Assembly: GCF_028475105.1 (NCBI RefSeq)
Contig: NZ_CP116936.1
Location: forward strand, 1,922,001-1,986,000
Direction: 5' to 3'
Origin: Micromonospora sp. LH3U1
GTDB lineage: Bacteria; Actinomycetota; Actinomycetes; Mycobacteriales; Micromonosporaceae
DNA: 64,000 nucleotides
Of the stretch, positions 9,209-16,991 are shown piece by piece (positions within the stretch are counted from its first letter, which is position 1; the number at the start of each line of letters is the position of its first letter). Under the pieces are notes generated by a model. It was not told the origin of the DNA, made no database searches, and saw only the letters and a list, made by a program, of their open reading frames with translations. The position numbers and the translations under genes are program-made.

Positions 9209-10143
9209 CCACCCCAGCCCCGCGGTTCGCCGGAGTCGTGCCGCCGGTCGTCACCCCCCTGACCGAGGAGGGCGCGGTCGACGTCACCTCCCTCGAGCGG
9301 CTCGTCGAGCGGATGCTCGCCGCCGGCGTCGACGGCATCTTCGCCCTCGGCAGCTCCGGCGAGACCGTGTTCCTCACCGACAGCCAGCGGGACCAGGCTC
9401 TCGAGACCGTCGTGAAGACCGTCGGAGGTGCCGTACCCGTCATCGCCGGCTGCATCGAGCCGACCACGCGTCGGGTCCTCGACCGGGCCGACGCGTCGAC
9501 GCGCCTGGGCGTCGACGGTCTGGTGGCCACCGCACCCTTCTACGCCATCGTCGGCCCCCACGAGATCGAGCGGCATTTTCGGTCTCTCGCCTCGTCGGTC
9601 GAGCTCCCCCTGCTCGCGTACGACATTCCCGTCTGCGTGCACACCAAGCTCTCCCCGGACCTGCTAAGCCGGTTGGCGGCGGAGGGCGTCCTCGCCGGCG
9701 TCAAGGACTCCAGCGGCGACGACGTCGCCTTCCGCCAGCTGGTGCTGGCGATCGCGGAGTGCGCGCCGAACGCCGGCTTCAGCCTGTTGACCGGGCACGA
9801 GGTGGTGGTCGACGCGATGATGCTCGCCGGCGCCTCCGGCTGCGTCCCCGGGCTGGGCAACGTGGACCCGGCCGGCTACGTGCGACTCCACCGGGCCTGC
9901 GTCAACGGCGACTGGGATGCCGCCCGCGCGGAGCAGGACCGCCTCACCCGGCTGTTCCGGATCGTCGACGCGGCCGACCCGGCGACGGCGGCAGGGGCGA
10001 CCCGGGGCGTGGGCGCGTTCAAGACCGCCCTGGCCCTGCTCGGTGTCATCGACAGCAACGCGGTGTCGCTTCCCCTGCGACCGCTCGACGCCGACGAGGC
10101 GAGCCGCGTGCGTATCCAGCTGGAACTGGCGGGGCTCCTCTAG
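9205..10143 (+). CDS. nanA: N-acetylneuraminate lyase-like aldolase (DapA/NanA family)
   Basis: 312 residues from the GTG at 9205 overlapping the upstream stop. DapA-family TIM barrel: substrate carboxylate motif GSSGE at residues 49-53, Tyr139 in AYDIP and Schiff-base Lys167 in GVKDSSGD, very close to E. coli NanA numbering (Tyr137, Lys165). The family also contains dihydrodipicolinate synthase and keto-deoxy sugar aldolases. The choice of sialic acid aldolase (Neu5Ac to ManNAc plus pyruvate) rests on nanK and nanE immediately downstream. A keto-deoxy-sugar aldolase is the main alternative. Confidence 0.78.
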   Translation: MTTPAPRFAGVVPPVVTPLTEEGAVDVTSLERLVERMLAAGVDGIFALGSSGETVFLTDSQRDQALETVVKTVGGAVPVIAGCIEPTTRRVLDRADASTRLGVDGLVATAPFYAIVGPHEIERHFRSLASSVELPLLAYDIPVCVHTKLSPDLLSRLAAEGVLAGVKDSSGDDVAFRQLVLAIAECAPNAGFSLLTGHEVVVDAMMLAGASGCVPGLGNVDPAGYVRLHRACVNGDWDAARAEQDRLTRLFRIVDAADPATAAGATRGVGAFKTALALLGVIDSNAVSLPLRPLDADEASRVRIQLELAGLL

Positions 10144-10145
10144 CC

Positions 10146-11096
10146 ATGTCCGAGGCACCCAAGCCCCGGGTCGTCGCCGGCGAGGCGGTCGCCGCGCTCG
10201 ACATCGGGGGCACCAAGACGGCCGCCGCCATCGTGACGCGCCACGGCGAGGTCGTCGACCGGGTCACCGCCGCCACCCCCGGTAGGGCCGGGGCGACCGC
10301 CATCCTCGATACCGCAGCCGATCTCGTTGATCGTCTGCGGGCGAGGGCGACGGGGACACACATCCGTGCCCTCGGAGTCGGCAGCGCCGGGGTGGTCGAC
10401 CACCGAACGGGTCGGGTGCTCTCGGCCACCGACGTCCTGGCCGGTTGGGCCGGCACGGACCTGAGCGGGCGACTGCGAGAGCTGCTGGGTCTGCCCGTCG
10501 CCGTCATCAACGACGTGCACGCGCACGCCCTCGGTGAGGCGCGGCACGGCGTGGCGGCCGGCTACGAGACGACGCTCTTCATCGCGGTCGGCACCGGCAT
10601 CGGTGCCTCGTTCGTCGTCGGCGGCACCGTGCTGGCCGGCGCCCACTCCGCGGCCGGCCACGCCGGCCACCAACCCTCGCCGTACGCCGGGCAGCTGCCC
10701 TGCACCTGCGGCGGGCAGGGACACCTGGAGGCGATCGCCTCCGGGCCCGGCCTCACCGAGGAGTACGTGCGGCGTACCGGCCAGCCGGTCGACGACCTGC
10801 GAGCGGTGGCCGCGCGTGCCGCGGACGGCGACGCGACGGCCCGGGAGGTGGTCCTGTTGGGCGGGGCCGCCGTCGGCTCGGCTGTCGGCGGGCTGATCAA
10901 CATGCTCGACCCCGGTGCCGTCGTGGTCGGCGGCGGGGTCACCGGACTCGGCGAACCCTGGTGGCAGGCACTTCGGGACGCAGTGCGGCGGGAGACGTTG
11001 CCCAGCCTAGACGACGTGCCCGTCCTGGCCTCGACCCTCGGGTCGGACGCCCCACTGATCGGCGCCGCCTCACTCGCCTGGGAGGGCATCGCATGA
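10146..11096 (+). CDS. nanK: ROK family kinase, probable N-acetylmannosamine kinase
   Basis: 316 residues, two bases after nanA. The phosphate motif DIGGTK starts at residue 19, followed by GTGIGAS and the ROK zinc region. That region reads CTCGGQGHLE: the usual third Cys of CxCGxxGCxE is His here. NanK phosphorylates ManNAc to ManNAc-6-P. ROK glucokinases look alike, so the substrate comes from the nanA-nanK-nanE order. Its stop overlaps the nanE start (ATGA). Confidence 0.82.
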   Translation: MSEAPKPRVVAGEAVAALDIGGTKTAAAIVTRHGEVVDRVTAATPGRAGATAILDTAADLVDRLRARATGTHIRALGVGSAGVVDHRTGRVLSATDVLAGWAGTDLSGRLRELLGLPVAVINDVHAHALGEARHGVAAGYETTLFIAVGTGIGASFVVGGTVLAGAHSAAGHAGHQPSPYAGQLPCTCGGQGHLEAIASGPGLTEEYVRRTGQPVDDLRAVAARAADGDATAREVVLLGGAAVGSAVGGLINMLDPGAVVVGGGVTGLGEPWWQALRDAVRRETLPSLDDVPVLASTLGSDAPLIGAASLAWEGIA

Positions 11097-11773
11097 ACGC
11101 GCTGATCGCGCAGCTCCGTCACCGCCTGGTCGTCTCCTGCCAGGCGTATCCCGGTGAGCCGATGCGCACCCCGGACACGATGCGCCGGGTCGCTCTCGCC
11201 GCCGCCCAGGGCGGAGCCGCCGGCATCCGCGCCCAGGGTCTCGCGGACATCGCGGCCATCCGGCCGGCCGTCGACCTACCACTGATCGGGCTCTGGAAGG
11301 ACGGGGACGACGACGTCTTCATCACTCCCACGCTGGCCCACGCGCTGGCCGTGGCGCGGGCCGGCGCGCACGTCGTCGCGCTCGACGGCACCGCGCGGCC
11401 CCGGCCGGACGGACGAACACTCAAAGAGACCATCGCCGCCGTCCACGACCTGACCGGGGCTCTGGTGATGGCCGACTGCTCCACCCTCGCCGAGGGGGTC
11501 GCCGCCGCCGCGGCGGGCGCCGACCTGGTTGGCACCACCCTGGCCGGCTACACCGCGTACACGAGAAAGCAGCCCGGCCCGGACCTGGACCTGGTCGCTC
11601 AGCTCGCCACCGCGATCGACGTGCCGGTTGTCGCGGAGGGCCGGATCCACACCCCGGCCCAGGCGGCGCAGGCGCTGCGGGCCGGGGCGTGGGCGGTGGT
11701 GGTGGGCACCGCGATCACCCATCCCACCACCATCACCGGCTGGTTCGCGTCGGCGATGGCGTCCTCCCGGTAG
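11093..11773 (+). CDS. nanE: N-acetylmannosamine-6-phosphate 2-epimerase
   Basis: 226 residues. Strong NanE signatures throughout: VSCQAYPGEPM at residues 13-23, then GLWKD, ADCSTLAEG, GTTLAGYT, EGRIHTP and VVVGTAIT. The enzyme turns ManNAc-6-P into GlcNAc-6-P, linking sialic acid to amino-sugar metabolism. NagA and NagB are not in the window and would have to be encoded elsewhere. This is the most diagnostic gene for assigning the operon to sialic acid. Confidence 0.93.
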   Translation: MNALIAQLRHRLVVSCQAYPGEPMRTPDTMRRVALAAAQGGAAGIRAQGLADIAAIRPAVDLPLIGLWKDGDDDVFITPTLAHALAVARAGAHVVALDGTARPRPDGRTLKETIAAVHDLTGALVMADCSTLAEGVAAAAAGADLVGTTLAGYTAYTRKQPGPDLDLVAQLATAIDVPVVAEGRIHTPAQAAQALRAGAWAVVVGTAITHPTTITGWFASAMASSR

Positions 11774-11872
11774 CGGCTGAAGCACGACCCGGGCGCCGAC
11801 GGTCCGGCTCGGACAGGCGCGTCGGCGGCACCCCCTACCCACTGACCATCAAGGCGTCACGGAGGCCATGCT

Positions 11873-12838
11873 GTGGCTTTGAGCGATCTCACCCTGGCCG
11901 ACTGCTGGGCGTACCGACCAGACCTGGCTGTTCCGGAGGACCTGGACGCCTTCTGGGAGCGGACGCTGCGTGCCGACGGACCGGCGGCGGCGGCGTACGA
12001 GCCCGTCGACACGGGTCTCACCCAGATCCGCACCTGGTCGGTCACCGTCGCCGGCTACAGCGGCGAGCCCGTGCACGGCTGGCTGCACCTGCCGGCGAAT
12101 GCCACCGGGCCGCTGGCCTGCGTGGTCGAGTACCTCGGGTACGGCCGTGGCCGTGGCCTGCCCCACGAGAAACTGTTCTGGGCCGCGGCGGGCTTCGCTC
12201 ACCTGATCATGGACACCCGGGGTCAGGGCTGGAGCGCCGCGCCGGGCGCCACCGCCGACCCGCACCGGTATCCGGCCGGCACCGTTCCGGGCTTCCTCAC
12301 CCGCGGCGTCACCCGACCGGAGGACTTCTACTACCGCAGGCTGATCACCGACGCGGTCCGGTTCGCCCGGGCTGCCCAGGAGCATCCCGCCGTCGACCCC
12401 GACCGGGTCGCCGTCACCGGCATCAGCCAGGGCGGCGGCCTCTCGCTGGCGGTGGCCGCGCTGTTCCCGGGCGTGGCGGCGGCCATGCCCGACGTGCCCT
12501 TCCTGTGTGACTTCCCGCGCGCTGTCCAGGTCGCCGGTCAGGGCCCCTACGGCGAGGTCGCCGAGTATCTCGCGCTGTACCGCGACCGGAGCAGCCAGGT
12601 GTTCCGCACGTTGTCGTACGTCGACGCCGCCGTGCTCGCGCCCGGCGCAACCGCGCCCGCGCTGTTCTCCATCGCGATGATGGACCAGATCTGCCCGCCC
12701 TCGACCTGCTTCGCGGCCTACCACCGCTACGGCGGCGACAAGGAACTGCGCGTGTACGAGTTCAACGACCACGAAGGTGGCGAGGCGCAACAGCAGCTCG
12801 AACAGCTCGCCTGGCTGCACAAGCTCTTCGGCCGCTGA
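11873..12838 (+). CDS. AXE1/cephalosporin-C deacetylase family esterase, possible sialate O-acetylesterase
   Basis: 321 residues from GTG 11873 with RBS GGAGG at 11861. Alpha/beta-hydrolase triad: Ser185 in GISQGG, Asp271 in MMDQICPP and His300 in NDHEGG, matching the spacing of Bacillus CAH (S181, D269, H298). These cytoplasmic esterases remove acetyl groups from small sugars. An AXE1-type gene also sits in the Streptococcus pneumoniae nan locus, which supports removal of O-acetyl groups from imported sialic acids. Xylo-oligosaccharides are the alternative. Last gene of the operon, after a 99-base gap. Confidence 0.82.
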   Translation: MALSDLTLADCWAYRPDLAVPEDLDAFWERTLRADGPAAAAYEPVDTGLTQIRTWSVTVAGYSGEPVHGWLHLPANATGPLACVVEYLGYGRGRGLPHEKLFWAAAGFAHLIMDTRGQGWSAAPGATADPHRYPAGTVPGFLTRGVTRPEDFYYRRLITDAVRFARAAQEHPAVDPDRVAVTGISQGGGLSLAVAALFPGVAAAMPDVPFLCDFPRAVQVAGQGPYGEVAEYLALYRDRSSQVFRTLSYVDAAVLAPGATAPALFSIAMMDQICPPSTCFAAYHRYGGDKELRVYEFNDHEGGEAQQQLEQLAWLHKLFGR

Positions 12839-12880
12839 GGACAGAGGCGGCGACGGCCCCGATGGACACCCCGCCGCGGG

Positions 12881-13336
12881 TCAGCGTGGCTCCCACGCGT
12901 CGGGCAGCGCGGTGAGCTTACGGACGTGGGCGGGCAGCCGACCGCTGATGATCTCGGCGAGGCTCACCTCGTCGACCACGCGCCGCACCGCCGCGCGCAC
13001 CGCCACCCACAGACCGGGCAGGTTCTCGGCCGAGCCCTCGTATTGGGTCTCCTCGGGGCGCAGGCCGCGTACCCCGGCCAGCGGGCCGTCCACGGCGCGC
13101 AGCACCGCGCCGACGGTCACCTCGCGCGGCGGGCGTGCCAACGTGTATCCACCCTCGGCGCCGCGCTGGGCGCGTACGACGCCGGCCCGGCGCAGATCCG
13201 CCAGGACCGCCTCCAGGAACTTGCGGGGCATGTCCTGCTCTTCGGCGATGGCCTGGGTGGACAGCAGCGAGGGGTACGCGGTGGCGAGGCTCAGCGCTGC
13301 CCGTACCGCGTAGTCGCCGCGCGCGGAGATCTGCAC
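12881..13336 (-). CDS. Rrf2 family transcriptional regulator
   Basis: 151 residues. N-terminal winged helix typical of Rrf2 (ISARGDYAVRAALSLA, then MPRKFLEAVLADLRRAGVV and GAEGGYTLARP). The protein has no cysteine at all, so it cannot bind the Fe-S cluster used by IscR or NsrR and must sense something else or use a partner. It follows the AraC gene in the same direction by about 8 bases and may be co-transcribed. Confidence 0.88.
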   Translation of the reverse strand: MQISARGDYAVRAALSLATAYPSLLSTQAIAEEQDMPRKFLEAVLADLRRAGVVRAQRGAEGGYTLARPPREVTVGAVLRAVDGPLAGVRGLRPEETQYEGSAENLPGLWVAVRAAVRRVVDEVSLAEIISGRLPAHVRKLTALPDAWEPR

Positions 13337-13343
13337 CCTGTCA

Positions 13344-14330
13344 TCATGCCCGGCCGGTGCCCGCCGGCCCGCCGGGCGTCCCGGGTCGCCCGGCGTGGCC
13401 GCCGTTGGCCGGTTCGCCGAGGATGCCGGGGCGGAATCTACCGCCGTTGGCGCCCGTCGGCTCGACCGGCGGCCGGGGCCGGACCACTCGGGCGGCCGGT
13501 TGATCCCGTGCAGCCCGGAACGCGCCGGGGCTGACGCCGATCTCGCGGGTGAAGAAGCGGCCGAAGTTCGTGGGTTCGGAGAAGCCGAGGTGCCGGCCGA
13601 TCTGGGCGATCGGCTGGTCGGTCGCGGCGAGGAGCCGGCCGGCCTGCAACGCGACCCGCTCGTCGATGACCTGCTTGGCGCTGCGACCGGTGACGGCCAG
13701 GCAGGCCCGGGTCAGGGTCCGCACCGAGCAGCGGAGCCCGGCGGCGTAGTCCTCCACCCGACGGGTGTGCGGGTAGCTGTGCTCCACGTCCCGGCGGAAC
13801 CGGTGGAACGTCTCATCCTCGGGCCGGGACGTCGACCGGCCAGCAGTGGCCAGGGCCAGCCGCAGCAGCAATACGGCCAGTTGGTGGCGGAGCAGCGCGC
13901 GGGCGGTGAGGCTGTCGGGGTGCCGCTGGCAGTCCACCGCCAACTGGCTCACCTCGGTGATCACCGCGTCCTCGTCCTCACCAGCCAGTTGCCGCCAGGT
14001 CACCGCCGTGTCCAGGTCGATGTCGAAGCCGCGTAGCGCCTCCGGCTCCCAGGCGACAACGGTGGCGTCGAACTGCGGGCCGGCGCAGCGCAGCACCTGG
14101 CCGGCATGGACCCGCAGCAGCGTGCCGGGCCGGCACGGCAGCAGGTGAAAGTCGAGTTCCGCGTCGCCATGCCCACGCGTGGTGAGGATCAGCAGCTCAC
14201 GCTCGACGATCACCGGCCGACGCCAGCCCGGAGCACTGGAAAGGTCGGCCAGCGCGAACGTGGCGATCTCGTCGGGTACGGAGGATGCCGTTCCGATCGA
14301 TGGCGCGGGGGAGGGATCGGTGGAGACCAT
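13344..14330 (-). CDS. AraC family transcriptional regulator
   Basis: About 328 residues if started at ATG 14330; a GTG at 14405 would add 25. The C-terminal region has two helix-turn-helix units typical of AraC (VEDYAAGLRCSVRTLTRACL and IAQIGRHLGFSEPTNFGRFF). The N-terminal part is an effector-binding cupin-like domain (LLPCRPGTLLRVHAGQVL). After the DNA-binding domain comes a Pro/Gly-rich tail of about 50 residues, unusual for the family. It diverges from the SDR gene at 14527, its likely target. Confidence 0.86.
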   Translation of the reverse strand: MVSTDPSPAPSIGTASSVPDEIATFALADLSSAPGWRRPVIVERELLILTTRGHGDAELDFHLLPCRPGTLLRVHAGQVLRCAGPQFDATVVAWEPEALRGFDIDLDTAVTWRQLAGEDEDAVITEVSQLAVDCQRHPDSLTARALLRHQLAVLLLRLALATAGRSTSRPEDETFHRFRRDVEHSYPHTRRVEDYAAGLRCSVRTLTRACLAVTGRSAKQVIDERVALQAGRLLAATDQPIAQIGRHLGFSEPTNFGRFFTREIGVSPGAFRAARDQPAARVVRPRPPVEPTGANGGRFRPGILGEPANGGHAGRPGTPGGPAGTGRA

Positions 14331-14526
14331 CGCCTGCGACGGTAGCCCGAACCGCAGGTCATCGCATCCCGATCGACGCGCGTAACGGAATCTGTGCGCC
14401 GGCACGGGCTTGTCGCCATCCCTGCGGCCGGGCTACGTTACCCGGCGGTAGCGCCGTCAGGTCCGCGGTCCGCCCGGCGTCCCGCCGGCAGCCCAACCGG
14501 TCGGCGGCCCGCCGACTCGCGATGGG

Positions 14527-15309
14527 ATGGGCATGACGCAGCTGTTCTCGGTCGAAGGTAAGACGGTCCTGGTCACCGGCGGTTCGCGGGGGATCGGTCT
14601 GATGATCGCCCAAGGCTTCGTCCGGGCCGGCGCACACGTGATCATCTCGTCCCGCAAGGCCGACGTCTGCGAGGCGGTAGCCAAGGAGCTCTCCGCCGAG
14701 GGTCGCTGCGAGGCCATCCCCGCCGACCTTGGCGACGACGTCGGCGCCGAGGCGCTGGCCACCGCCGTGCGCGAGCGCTTTCCCCGCCTCGACGTGCTGG
14801 TCAACAACGCGGGCGCGACCTGGGGCGCACCGCTGGAGACCTACCCGGAGGCCGCGTTCGACAAGCTCTGGGCGGTCAACGTCAAGGCCGTCTTCCGGCT
14901 CACCACCGCGCTGCTGCCGGCGCTGCGCGCCGCCGCCAGCGCCGATGACCCGGCCCGCGTGATCAACATCGGGTCGATCGACGGCATCCGGGTGCCGTGG
15001 ATGGAGGTGTACGCGTACTCGGCCACCAAGGCGGCCGTGCACATGCTCACCCGCAGCCTGGCCCATCAACTGGCCGGCGACCAGATCACCGTCAACGCGA
15101 TCGCTCCCGGCCCGTTCGAGAGCAAGATGATGGCGTTCGCGCTGGACGACCCCGCGAGCCGGACCGCCATCGAGCAGCAGGTGCCGCTGGGCCGCATCGG
15201 GCGCCCGGAGGACATGGCCGGTACGGCCATCTACCTCTCGTCGCGCGCCGGCGCGTATCTCACCGGTGCGGTCATCCCCGTCGACGGCGGCATCACCACG
15301 CACGGCTGA
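14527..15309 (+). CDS. SDR family oxidoreductase
   Basis: 260 residues; ATG 14527 or, two codons later, 14533. Classical short-chain dehydrogenase: cofactor motif TGGSRGIG, NNAG, catalytic Ser in IGSIDG, and YSATK with Tyr and Lys. Close in style to gluconate 5-dehydrogenase and 3-oxoacyl-ACP reductase types. The substrate cannot be read. Probably regulated by the divergent AraC protein. Confidence 0.88.
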   Translation: MGMTQLFSVEGKTVLVTGGSRGIGLMIAQGFVRAGAHVIISSRKADVCEAVAKELSAEGRCEAIPADLGDDVGAEALATAVRERFPRLDVLVNNAGATWGAPLETYPEAAFDKLWAVNVKAVFRLTTALLPALRAAASADDPARVINIGSIDGIRVPWMEVYAYSATKAAVHMLTRSLAHQLAGDQITVNAIAPGPFESKMMAFALDDPASRTAIEQQVPLGRIGRPEDMAGTAIYLSSRAGAYLTGAVIPVDGGITTHG

Positions 15310-15355
15310 GCACCGGCTCGCCCAGGGCGGGCGTGCCCGCGTACCCCAGGGTGTG

Positions 15356-15398
15356 CCGGGGCCGCGCGGACTCGGCAGATCCGCGCGGCCCCGGTTTG
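15356..15398. terminator. Bidirectional terminator between convergent genes
   Basis: A perfect 15-bp GC-rich stem (15356-15370 with 15380-15394), 9-base loop, followed by TTTGG. It sits between the SDR gene and the convergent SsgA-like gene, so it can serve both. Confidence 0.7.
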
Positions 15399-15424
15399 GC
15401 CGGTGTTGCCCGTTCGGGCGGTGG

Positions 15425-15856
15425 TCAGCGACCGGCGAGCAGCCGGTTCACCGCCGTGTCGACGTCCAGGTGCTCGGCCTCACGGCCGCGCGGGACGACG
15501 ACGTAGGTCCGTCGAAGGAAACGCACCAGGACGCTGCGCGGCACCTCGAAGAGGGCGTTGCCGTCCGGTGACGAGAGGGCCAACGCGACGAAGTCGCCGC
15601 GCGGTGTGGCCCAGGGCCAGACCCGCACATCCCCGATGCCGGCTGGCTCGTCCAGGCCGGTGACCAGCAGTTCGCGGGCGAAAGACCAGCTCACCGCCTC
15701 GCCCCCGGCCGATTCGGCATGGAACAGGACATGGACCGCATACGGGTCAGCAGGGTCGTAACGCAGACTGGCACGCACCGGCAAGGCGGTGGCGTCAGGT
15801 GCGACGAGCCTTAGCGACGTCTCGACCTCTACGGTCGTCGGTCGAATGACACTCAT
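15425..15856 (-). CDS. SsgA-like protein (SALP), sporulation/cell division family
   Basis: 143 residues. The layout VRASLRYDPADPYAVHVLFH then WSFARELLVTGL and VPRSVLVRFLRRTYVVVPRG is typical of SsgA/SsgB family proteins, which occur only in morphologically complex actinomycetes and help place FtsZ at sporulation septa. Which paralogue it is cannot be told. Its presence supports a sporulating host such as Micromonospora. Confidence 0.87.
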   Translation of the reverse strand: MSVIRPTTVEVETSLRLVAPDATALPVRASLRYDPADPYAVHVLFHAESAGGEAVSWSFARELLVTGLDEPAGIGDVRVWPWATPRGDFVALALSSPDGNALFEVPRSVLVRFLRRTYVVVPRGREAEHLDVDTAVNRLLAGR

Positions 15857-16129
15857 GGACGTTCTCCCCCCGGCACCGCTGCGGAACGCGCGTGTCCCGC
15901 TTTTCCCATACTCAGGTGCTACTCCTGGCTACGCTCCGCCATACGCTGACTTCACCCAGTGGTGGGAAGGGGGACGGAAAGGCCGCGTGAATGTGAGGAT
16001 TCATGTAGGATTTCCGGTTCTGCCCAGTGCGTGATCCCGCCCGGCATCGGGTGGTTCAGTCGTCGACTTACTCCGGTAACGTCCAGTCGGCCGTTGCAGT
16101 GACGGGCCCGAGCGACACTGGCGGGTGAA

Positions 16130-16792
16130 ATGGTGACGAAGCGATCCTCAATGGATCCGGTGGCGACGCCCGGCCCGCCGAACGTCGCGGTCCGAGCAGC
16201 CGAAAGGCGGGGGTACGAAGTGCCGATGGAGCAGCCCGAACGGGCCGGTCGGCCGGCGTCCGACGCCGGTCGCCCGGGCGGCAGAAGCGCGGACCAGTCG
16301 ACCGGCGGTCCGGGTGGCGATGGCGGCGCAGACCGGTCGTTCGGTGGCCCTGGACGTGGCGGCGGACTCACTGTCGTGCAGGACCCGCCGCGCCGCCCTC
16401 GCTGGCGGCAACGGATCTCGATGACCCTCGACCTCATCCGAGCCAACCCCACCGGCCGGATCGCCCTCAAGATCTTTATCGCGATCGCCGGGGCGCTCGT
16501 GGTGACCATCGGCATCGCCCTCATCCCGCTGCCCGGACCGGGCTGGCTGCTGGTGATCGCCGGGCTGGGCATCTGGGCCGTCGAATACCACTGGGCGCGC
16601 CGACTCCTCGGCTTCACCCGCCGACACGTTCACGGCTGGACGCAGTGGGTCACACGGCAGTCACTGGCAGTGCGAATCGTGCTCGGCTCCGTCGGCCTGA
16701 TCTTCGTGGCCACGGTGGTCTGGCTGTCGCTCAAATACAGCCTCGGCATCGACGTGGTGGCCAAGGCGATGCAGCACCTCGCAACGCACTGA
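16130..16792 (+). CDS. PGPGW-motif transmembrane protein (TIGR02611-like)
   Basis: Up to 220 residues. The first 100 are polar and Gly/Pro/Arg-rich. The conserved part has two membrane segments flanking PLPGPGW, then a third near WLSLKYS. The family is widespread in actinobacteria with unknown function. Later ATG starts (16150, 16226) are possible; the conserved region begins near residue 95. Last chromosomal gene before the tRNA. Confidence 0.78.
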   Translation: MVTKRSSMDPVATPGPPNVAVRAAERRGYEVPMEQPERAGRPASDAGRPGGRSADQSTGGPGGDGGADRSFGGPGRGGGLTVVQDPPRRPRWRQRISMTLDLIRANPTGRIALKIFIAIAGALVVTIGIALIPLPGPGWLLVIAGLGIWAVEYHWARRLLGFTRRHVHGWTQWVTRQSLAVRIVLGSVGLIFVATVVWLSLKYSLGIDVVAKAMQHLATH

Positions 16793-16842
16793 CCCCGGAT
16801 TTCCGGTCCGGTTCCACGATCGGGTAGAGTCAGTGGCGCTGA

Positions 16843-16914
16843 GGGCGATTAGCTCAGTGGGAGAGCGCTTCGTTCACACCGAAGAGGTCGCTGGTTCGAT
16901 ACCAGCATCGCCCA
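16843..16914 (+). tRNA. tRNA-Val (anticodon CAC)
   Basis: Cloverleaf read by eye: acceptor GGGCGAT/ATCGCCC, D stem GCTC/GAGC, anticodon stem CTTCG/CGAAG with loop TTCACAC (anticodon CAC), T arm GCTGG/CCAGC with loop TTCGATA, discriminator A; CCA not encoded. The 3' half is the integration site of the adjoining element and is rebuilt by the element's own copy. A terminator follows. Confidence 0.95.
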
Positions 16915-16915
16915 C
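16872..16915 (+). other. attL: tRNA-Val 3' end, core copy 1
   Basis: The 44 bases from GTTCACACCG to the tRNA end CGCCCAC recur exactly at 30481-30524, and as 43-base copies at 44872 and 51684. Integrase, xis and rep lie immediately to the right. Repeat plus context identify the left attachment site of element A. Confidence 0.92.
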
Positions 16916-16922
16916 GCAGGTC

Positions 16923-16956
16923 AAAGGCCACTTCCCAGTCTTGGGAGGTGGCCTTT
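16923..16956 (+). terminator. Terminator after tRNA-Val
   Basis: Stem of 15 bp with one G-T pair (AAAGGCCACTTCCCA with TGGGAGGTGGCCTTT), 4-base loop, ending in TTTCTG. It lies inside the element, 8 bases past the tRNA, so the incoming element provides it. Confidence 0.75.
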
Positions 16957-16964
16957 CTGCTTGT

Positions 16965-16985
16965 GTACAGCAGCTAAGTACAGCA
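16965..16985. repeat. Integrase arm-type direct repeats near attL
   Basis: GTACAGCA occurs at 16965-16972 and 16978-16985, a 13-base period. The same pair with the same period lies near attR (30376-30396) and near the partial att copy at 37634. Placement beside att cores suggests arm-binding sites of the tyrosine recombinase. Confidence 0.65.
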
Positions 16986-16991
16986 ACGGCG

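Noticed and set aside
8616..11096. An 826-residue forward frame spanning three genes
   Set aside because: Only its last part (from 10146) is the ROK kinase. The rest is an out-of-frame reading of the ATPase and nanA.
3484..12838. Dipeptide or nickel uptake operon
   Set aside because: The importer class alone would allow it, but nanA, nanK and nanE in the same operon and the known SatABCD precedent favour sialic acid.
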